Source: Desulfobacteraceae bacterium (GTDB taxonomy: Bacteria; Desulfobacterota; Desulfobacteria; Desulfobacterales; JAABSP01). Taken from it: 11,389 nt of DNA. Positions 5,756-11,389 of the stretch are shown here, in pieces (positions within the stretch are counted from its first letter, which is position 1; the number at the start of each line of letters is the position of its first letter). A program made the translations under genes and the position numbers. Below the pieces are notes generated by a model, which was given only the letters and a program-made list of their open reading frames with translations, searched no databases and was not told the DNA's origin. The stretch spans positions 1 to 11,389 of the forward strand of contig JAABTE010000055.1 in NCBI GenBank assembly GCA_011390035.1. The letters are read 5' to 3'.

Positions 5756-8315
5756 CATTCCGGATGATGAGGATGCCAGCCGCCATCTGCCCGAGGTACT
5801 CTGGACTCTCAAAATGGGCACGGGCAACGATTTCAGTTGCTATCGGGAAAACACCCTGCGCCGCCGCGTGGGCCGGCGGATGGCCACCCTGCGCCTGGCG
5901 CGGATGGCCGACTACCTGGCCCATCTGCGGGCCCGGCCCTCGGAGCTGGCCCTGCTCCACCGGGAGCTGCTCATCGGCGTCACCCGGTTTTTCCGGGACT
6001 CTTCGGCCTTTGACGCGCTGACCGACGCGGTGATCGCGCCACTGGCCCGATCCCCCGCCCCCATCCGCATCTGGGTGCCGGCCTGCTCCACCGGGCAGGA
6101 GGCCTATTCCATCGCCATGCTGGCCCGTCACTACCTGGACCGAAACGGGCTGGACACCGTCACCCGCATCTTCGCCACCGACCTTGACGCGGCCGCCATC
6201 GAGACCGCCCGGGCCGGCCGCTACCCGGAAAGCGAGCGCAAGGACATCCCGGATCATCTGGCAATGGCCTACCTGCGCCAGGAGGCCAGCGGCTTCCGCG
6301 TCAAAAAACGCCTTCGGGAAATGGTGGTCTTCGGCGTCCACGACCTTTTGGGAGACCCGCCCTATTCAAGGATGGACCTGATCAGTTGCCGCAATTTCAT
6401 GATCTACCTCAAGCCCCAGACACAGGGCAAGGTACTCAGCCTGTTCCATTTCGCCCTGCGCCGGGGCGGCCACCTGTTTCTGGGCCGCGCCGAGTCACCC
6501 GATCCGGATGGCAAGCTGTTTTCCCCGGTGCGAAACGCCCCGAAGCTTTACGCCAAGGACGACCGAACGGCCGCCGTTGTGAACTGGATCGGCGACGGCG
6601 CCCGCTCTCCGTCGCGCTTTTCCGAAATCCGGGCCGACCTGCCCCTGCCCGGGCGGGAGACGGTGGAGCGGCTGCTGCTGGAGCGTTTTGCCCCCACCTG
6701 TCTGCTGGTAACCGCCACGGGCGAGATCGTTCACATCCATGGCAACACGGGCGGCTATCTGGAGCCGGCGGCCGGCGCCCCCTCGCCCCGCCTGCTGGAA
6801 AATGCCCGAAAATGCCTTCGCCGGCCCCTTTCCGAAATCTTCCGGCGGGCCGTGGAGAACCGCCGCCAGGCCACCGCCGCCATCCCGCTGGTGGCCCACG
6901 GGGCCAGCCGCCGCATCCACCTGACGGTCCTGCCGGTGAGCAGCCCGCTGGACCATTTCGCCGTGGTCTTCCAAGAGTCGCCGGGGCCGCCTTTGCCCGC
7001 CAGGCCCGCAACGGAGCCAGAGCATCAGGGCGACGGCGCCGCCGGCCGGGAAACGGCGCGCCGAAACGCAGGGGACGAGGAAAACCACAACCTGCGGCGC
7101 ATTCGGACCGAACTGATGGAGACCCGCCGCCAACTGGAGATGACCGTGGCCGATCTGGCCAATACCAACCATGAACTCAACGCCCTGAACGCGGATCTGC
7201 AATCGGCCAACGAGGAGCTGGCCAGCGTCAACGAGGAGCTGCGGACCTCCAAAGAGGAGCTGGAAAGCGCCAACGAGGAGCTGATCACCATGAACGCGGA
7301 GATGGAGTCCCACATCACCAGCCTCACGCGGCTCACCAACGATCTGGACAACTTTCTGGCCAGCACCCGCATGGCCATCATCTTCGTGGATCCGTCCCTG
7401 AACATCCTGCGCTTCACCCCGGAAACCACCAGCATCATCCCCCTGTGCCCCGGCGACGTGGGCCGGCCCATCACCGCCTTCGTCACCCAGATCAGGGGGC
7501 GCCACATCGCCGAGGACGCACGGGCCGCGATCGAAAGCCTCCACTCCTCGGAGCGGGAAATCCAGACCGAAGACGGCCGCCACCACTGGCTTCGGGCACT
7601 GCCCTACCGCACCCGGGAGGGCGCCGTGGAGGGCGCCGTACTCACCATCACCGACATCACCGAGTACAAGCGCTCCGCCCACGCCCTGGAAAAGGCGCTG
7701 GAGGAAAAAAAGATCCTGCTGCGGGAAATCCACCACCGGGTCAAAAACAACCTTCAGACCATCTGCGGCCTGCTCTACCTTGAAAGCCGGAAGCGGCCCC
7801 ACCCGGAAATGGCCGACGCCCTGGAGGGCAGCATACAGCGCATCCGCTCCATGGCAATGATCCATGAACACCTGTACCACTCCGACGACCTGGGCCGCAT
7901 CGATTTCGGGACCTATGTGCGCAAGATCGCCGCCGGCCTGATGGCCGCCCATCCGGAGCGCGAAGGACGGATCCACTTTGAGCTGACCGCCGACGCCATG
8001 GAGATGGACCTGCAGGTGGCCATCCCCCTGGGCCTGGCCGTAAACGAGCTGGTGGTCAACGCCCTCAAGCACGCCTTTGGGCCGGAGCGGGAAGGCTGCA
8101 TCCGCGTGGCGCTGGAAAACGGGGATGGCGGGGCGATATGCCTGACCGTGGGCGACGACGGCAACGGGCTGCCGGAGGATCTGGACCTGGAAAATCCGCG
8201 CACCCTTGGGCTGGAACTGGTGCGGGACCTCGTGATCCGCCAGCTCGGCGGCCAGGTTCGCATCGACCGGCATCCGGGCGCCACTTTCCGCCTGATGGTG
8301 CCCGCCACCGGCTGA
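5733..8315 (+). CDS. CheR methyltransferase fused to coiled coil, PAS and HisKA_2 histidine kinase
   Basis: This 860-aa protein is cytoplasmic. The CheR part (about 20-275) has the helical N-subdomain (TLRRRVGRRM at 41-50, IGVTRFFRD at 81-89), a SAM-binding motif at 117-130 (ACSTGQEAYSIAML), ATDLD at 148-152 and the DLISCRN segment at 215-221. It should transfer methyl from SAM to glutamate side chains. A divergent PAS-like region (about 310-415) and a Glu/Asn-rich coiled coil (about 455-540) follow, then a PAS (about 538-648). The kinase has EIHHRVKNN at 665-673, with H668 the conserved family acceptor, N box N771-E772, and DDGNG at 808-812. The layout is that of the large CheB/CheR fusion proteins without the CheB methylesterase. 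The ATG lies 23 bp inside the preceding gene, after a purine-rich GGGGGGAAG, so coupled translation is likely. No chemoreceptor is nearby, so its methylation target is unknown. Confidence 0.93.
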   Translation: MKNDIPDDIPDDEDASRHLPEVLWTLKMGTGNDFSCYRENTLRRRVGRRMATLRLARMADYLAHLRARPSELALLHRELLIGVTRFFRDSSAFDALTDAVIAPLARSPAPIRIWVPACSTGQEAYSIAMLARHYLDRNGLDTVTRIFATDLDAAAIETARAGRYPESERKDIPDHLAMAYLRQEASGFRVKKRLREMVVFGVHDLLGDPPYSRMDLISCRNFMIYLKPQTQGKVLSLFHFALRRGGHLFLGRAESPDPDGKLFSPVRNAPKLYAKDDRTAAVVNWIGDGARSPSRFSEIRADLPLPGRETVERLLLERFAPTCLLVTATGEIVHIHGNTGGYLEPAAGAPSPRLLENARKCLRRPLSEIFRRAVENRRQATAAIPLVAHGASRRIHLTVLPVSSPLDHFAVVFQESPGPPLPARPATEPEHQGDGAAGRETARRNAGDEENHNLRRIRTELMETRRQLEMTVADLANTNHELNALNADLQSANEELASVNEELRTSKEELESANEELITMNAEMESHITSLTRLTNDLDNFLASTRMAIIFVDPSLNILRFTPETTSIIPLCPGDVGRPITAFVTQIRGRHIAEDARAAIESLHSSEREIQTEDGRHHWLRALPYRTREGAVEGAVLTITDITEYKRSAHALEKALEEKKILLREIHHRVKNNLQTICGLLYLESRKRPHPEMADALEGSIQRIRSMAMIHEHLYHSDDLGRIDFGTYVRKIAAGLMAAHPEREGRIHFELTADAMEMDLQVAIPLGLAVNELVVNALKHAFGPEREGCIRVALENGDGGAICLTVGDDGNGLPEDLDLENPRTLGLELVRDLVIRQLGGQVRIDRHPGATFRLMVPATG

Positions 8316-8428
8316 ATCCCCCTGGACAGGGCCCTCCCTGGAAATAATCCTTTCCTTCCTGTATCGAATCTGCTATTGGAGACGATCACGCATCAACACA
8401 GACCGTTACATGGGAGGAAGACATCTCC

Positions 8429-9457
8429 ATGCATTTATCCACGCGCATCCTTATCGTGGAGGATGAGGTGATCACCGCGCGGGAGATCGGGTTCCGCCTG
8501 GAGGAGCTGGGGTATCCGGTACCCGAGGCGGTATTCTCCGCCGAGGCGGCCGTGGAGCGGGCCGCCGCGGCCCGGCCCGACATCATCCTGATGGACATCC
8601 ACATGGCCGGCCCCATGGACGGCATCGCCGCGGCCGGGCAGATCCGGGCCGAGCTGGACATTCCCATCATCTACATCACCGCCTGCGCCGACGAGCAGAC
8701 CCTGCGGCGGGCCCGGCAGACCGAGCCCTTCGGCTACATCGTAAAGCCCTTCGGCGAGCCGGAGCTGCGCGCCACCCTGGAGATGGCCCTTGCCAAGCAC
8801 GAAGCGGAAAAGCGGCTAAAGGCCGCCCTGGCCGAGCGGGATCTGCTGCTGAAAGAGATCAACCACCGGGTCAAGAACAACCTTCAGACCCTCATCTACC
8901 TGATGGAGATGCAGGAGGAGGCCGCGGCGGAACCGGCCGTGGCCCGGGCCCTGTCGGAACTCAAGGGCCGGGTGCGCTCCCTGGCCCTGGTCCACGACCA
9001 ACTGTACCGGACCCCGGAGCTGGGGGCCATCGATTTTCGGGCCTATGTCCGTGAACTGGTGTTCGCCCTGGTGGACGCGCTGGGGGGGCGGCGGGACGTG
9101 CGGCTGGAGATCGAGGCGGCCCGGATCCGGCTGCCCATCCAGAAGGCCATCCCCTGCGGGCTGATCGTCAACGAGCTGGTCACAAACGCCCTCCGGCACG
9201 CCTTTGCCCCGGATGCCCGGCGCTTTGCCGACGGCGCCGACGCCCCCCGCATCCGGCTGGAATTCGAGAAGCTGGAAAAGGACTACCTGCTGACGATTTC
9301 GGACAACGGGGCGGGCATGCCCGCCAACCTGGACTGGCGGCGGTCCCGGAGCCTGGGGCTGAAGCTGGTCAACGTGTGGGCCACCTATCAGCTCCGGGGG
9401 ACGCTCTGCCTTGAGCCGAAAAATGGGACCCGCTTTGCCATCCGCTTCCCCGAATGA
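8429..9457 (+). CDS. Receiver-HisKA_2 histidine kinase (response-regulated kinase)
   Basis: This 342-aa cytoplasmic protein has a complete N-terminal receiver (1-120): E11/D12, acceptor D56 in ILMDIHM, T84, and K106 in FGYIVKPF. A short helical linker leads to a HisKA_2 domain with H146 in EINHRVKNNLQT, then an HATPase with NELVTNA at 248-254 and DNGAG at 292-296. The kinase half is closely similar to that of the preceding CheR fusion (HRVKNNLQT, then RVRSLALVHDQLYR here against RIRSMAMIHEHLYH there). With a receiver feeding a kinase, its activity probably depends on phosphorylation by another kinase, plausibly a neighbour. The ATG has GGGAGGA ten bases upstream. The 113-bp gap before it (8316-8428) has no clear terminator or promoter, so it may still be co-transcribed. 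It has no effector domain, so its own phosphate target is not visible. Confidence 0.93.
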   Translation: MHLSTRILIVEDEVITAREIGFRLEELGYPVPEAVFSAEAAVERAAAARPDIILMDIHMAGPMDGIAAAGQIRAELDIPIIYITACADEQTLRRARQTEPFGYIVKPFGEPELRATLEMALAKHEAEKRLKAALAERDLLLKEINHRVKNNLQTLIYLMEMQEEAAAEPAVARALSELKGRVRSLALVHDQLYRTPELGAIDFRAYVRELVFALVDALGGRRDVRLEIEAARIRLPIQKAIPCGLIVNELVTNALRHAFAPDARRFADGADAPRIRLEFEKLEKDYLLTISDNGAGMPANLDWRRSRSLGLKLVNVWATYQLRGTLCLEPKNGTRFAIRFPE

Positions 9458-9489
9458 GCCACCCCGCCGCCCGCGAGGCGCCATTTCCC

Positions 9490-9518
9490 TTGACTCGGAG
9501 CCTCAAAGCGCTTAATCT
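9490..9518 (+). promoter_or_regulatory. Candidate promoter for the transporter gene
   Basis: TTGACT (9490-9495, five of six to the -35) is followed after 17 bp by TAATCT (9513-9518), a weak -10 with three of six matches. The predicted start, around 9525, falls in the short palindrome at 9521-9532. Confidence 0.35.
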
Positions 9519-9520
9519 GA

Positions 9521-9532
9521 ACGATTGATCGT
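9521..9532. promoter_or_regulatory. Short palindrome, possible operator
   Basis: ACGAT-TG-ATCGT is a perfect inverted repeat with five-base arms, just downstream of the candidate -10 and over the predicted transcription start. That position suits a repressor site, but a repeat this short can occur by chance. Confidence 0.3.
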
Positions 9533-9539
9533 CTGAAGA

Positions 9540-9546
9540 AAGGAGG
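9540..9546 (+). promoter_or_regulatory. Shine-Dalgarno that sets the transporter start
   Basis: AAGGAGG is a strong match, but it lies 12 bases from the ATG at 9559, longer than usual. There is no in-frame alternative start between the site and the first membrane segment, so the pentapeptide-repeat N-terminus is probably translated. Confidence 0.6.
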
Positions 9547-9558
9547 CGCCGCTGCACC

Positions 9559-10581
9559 ATGATATCCAAATCGGGGGTATCCAAATCGGGGATATCCAAA
9601 ACAGGGACATCCAAATCGGAGACACCCAAAACCGGGATATCCAAATCTGGAAGGTCCAACATCCTGCTGTTGATCACCGCCCTCATCTGGGGGTCGGCCT
9701 TCGTGGCCCAGAGGGTGGGCATGGACCATGTGGGTCCCTTCACCTTCAATGGCGTCCGGTTCCTGCTCGGGGCGCTGACGCTGGTGCCGCTGCTGATCCT
9801 TACCCGCCGCCAGCGGCTGGCGTCCATGGCCGCGGAGGGGAGAAAGCCGGCGGACGCAGGCACCCTGCTGTGGGGCGGGGCTCTGGCGGGCGTGGCCCTT
9901 TACCTGGGGGCTTCGCTGCAGCAGGCGGGGCTGGTTTACACCACGGCGGGAAAGGCCGGCTTCATCACCGGCCTGTATGTGATCATCGTGCCGCTGATGG
10001 GCCTTATCTGGCGCCAGAGGCCGGATCTTTCCACCTGGATCGGCGCGGTTCTGGCCACCTGGGGCATGTACCTTCTGAGCGTGACGGAACATCTCACCAT
10101 CGAATTCGGAGACCTGCTGGTGCTGCTGGGGGCCTTCTTCTGGGCCGCCCATGTGCATGTGCTGGCCTGGCTTTCGCCGCGGATTCACCCCATCCGGCTG
10201 GCCTTCTGCCAGTTTCTGGCCTGCGCCCTGTTCAGCCTGGCCACCGCGGCCGCCACGGAGGTGATCACGATGGACGGCCTGAGGGCCGGGGCGGCGCCCA
10301 TCTTCTACGGCGGGGTCTGCTCGGTGGGCATCGCCTACACCCTGCAGGTGGTGGCCCAGCGCCACGCCCGTCCCGCCCATGCTGCCATCATCCTGAGCCT
10401 GGAGGCGGCCTTTGCCGCCCTGTTCGGATGGATTCTTCTGGCCGAAACGCTCTCCATCCGGGGCATGGCCGGCTGCGCCCTGATGCTCGGCGGCATGCTG
10501 CTGTCCCAGTTTCGGATTCCCTTGAACCTGATTGCTCTCACCCGGGGGTGGCTGGCCCGAATCCAGGTCCTTGGCGGGTAA
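9559..10581 (+). CDS. EamA/DMT-superfamily membrane transporter with repeat-bearing N-terminus
   Basis: This 340-aa protein is about 35-40 residues longer than a typical EamA permease; most of the surplus is N-terminal. Residues 2-31 are six pentapeptide repeats rich in Ser, Lys and Gly; their positive charge predicts a cytoplasmic N-terminus. Ten membrane segments then follow, roughly at 34-52, 62-82, 102-122, 130-150, 158-176, 184-205, 213-234, 244-263, 275-294 and 299-317. The two five-helix halves are expected of the EamA duplication. The first segment has the family-like ALIWGSAFV (41-49), and the last segments have the common SLEAAFAALFGW pattern (280-291). The family exports small metabolites such as amino acids or nucleotide-related compounds; the substrate here cannot be told from sequence. 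It has its own candidate promoter, so a link to the kinases is not established. No terminator was found after the TAA. Confidence 0.9.
   Translation: MISKSGVSKSGISKTGTSKSETPKTGISKSGRSNILLLITALIWGSAFVAQRVGMDHVGPFTFNGVRFLLGALTLVPLLILTRRQRLASMAAEGRKPADAGTLLWGGALAGVALYLGASLQQAGLVYTTAGKAGFITGLYVIIVPLMGLIWRQRPDLSTWIGAVLATWGMYLLSVTEHLTIEFGDLLVLLGAFFWAAHVHVLAWLSPRIHPIRLAFCQFLACALFSLATAAATEVITMDGLRAGAAPIFYGGVCSVGIAYTLQVVAQRHARPAHAAIILSLEAAFAALFGWILLAETLSIRGMAGCALMLGGMLLSQFRIPLNLIALTRGWLARIQVLGG
9562..9651 (+). repeat. 15-bp in-frame tandem repeat encoding [I/V/T]SKSG-type pentapeptides
   Basis: Six contiguous 15-bp units encode ISKSG, VSKSG, ISKTG, TSKSE, TPKTG and ISKSG, directly after the start codon of the transporter; a decayed partial unit (AGG TCC AAC) follows. 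The unit consensus is near ATATCCAAATCGGGG. Read on the minus strand, the array is also an uninterrupted open frame of xP[D/V]LD-type units, with codons such as ATC CCC GAT TTG GAT. Confidence 0.92.
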
Positions 10582-10595
10582 TCAGGCCATTCATC

Positions 10596-10610
10596 CATAT
10601 CCATGATATG
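10596..10610. promoter_or_regulatory. Palindrome upstream of the sigma-54 activator gene
   Basis: CATATC-CAT-GATATG is a perfect inverted repeat with six-base arms in the 71-bp gap between the transporter and the activator. An AT-rich stretch follows, with TATAAA at 10622-10627 and again at 10645-10650. The stem lacks the GC content and T-run of an intrinsic terminator. An operator for the downstream gene is possible; no matching -35 was found. Confidence 0.3.
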
Positions 10611-10652
10611 CTCTTGCTAAATATAAACACATACCCTTTCCAGATATAAAAC

Positions 10653-11389
<737 letters not shown>

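Noticed and set aside
6495..8273. A 592-codon minus-strand open frame opposite the CheR fusion
   Set aside because: Antisense of conserved CheR and kinase motifs; composition is that of a shadow frame.
8316..8370. Intrinsic terminator after the CheR fusion (CAGGG-CCCT-CCCTG)
   Set aside because: The stem is only five base pairs and no T-run follows.
9562..9651. Regular repeats considered as a CRISPR array
   Set aside because: Units are 15 bp, contiguous, in frame and without unique spacers; this is a coding tandem repeat.
10603..10618. TTGCT as the -12 element of a sigma-54 promoter before the activator gene
   Set aside because: There is no GG at the required -24 spacing.

Overview
This is a GC-rich window (roughly two-thirds G+C in the genes) from a Gram-negative bacterium. 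A PBP1b-type cell-wall synthase, an outer-membrane-type lipoprotein, a cluster of large multi-domain sensor kinases and an NtrC-class sigma-54 activator together suggest a Desulfobacterota (former deltaproteobacterial) lineage. That placement is an inference from gene style; nothing here fixes the genus.

Left arm (1-2782, minus strand): a complete class A penicillin-binding protein of the PBP1b/MrcB type with a UB2H regulatory region. It is followed, with a one-base TGATG stop/start overlap, by a lipoprotein with a TPR repeat that runs off the left edge. The pairing resembles the PBP1b-LpoP activator pair of Pseudomonas.

Divergent intergenic region (2783-3163, 381 bp): more AT-rich than the genes, with a candidate promoter for each side, an 8-9 bp element present three times (two direct, one inverted) and a short direct repeat near the kinase promoter.

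Centre (3164-9457, plus strand): three signalling genes. First is a hybrid histidine kinase (degenerate receiver-like N-terminus, PAS, GAF, HisKA, ATPase, receiver). It overlaps by 23 bp a CheR methyltransferase fused to a coiled coil, PAS and a HisKA_2-type kinase, with no CheB domain. After 113 bp comes a receiver-HisKA_2 kinase. The two HisKA_2 kinases are clearly related to each other. None of the three has a DNA-binding output domain, so they look like a phosphotransfer and methylation network whose final output is outside the window or non-transcriptional.

Right arm (9458-11389, plus strand): a 10-TM EamA/DMT-family transporter whose N-terminus is built of six pentapeptide repeats, then the first 245 residues of an NtrC-type sigma-54 activator with an atypical receiver, cut by the right edge.

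The most unusual feature is a pair of in-frame 15-bp tandem repeats in two unrelated genes (3437-3508 and 9562-9651). Read on the opposite strand, the transporter repeat shares its first eight bases and its variable first codon with the kinase repeat, so the two arrays may have a common origin. No RNA genes, CRISPR arrays, insertion sequences or convincing intrinsic terminators were seen.
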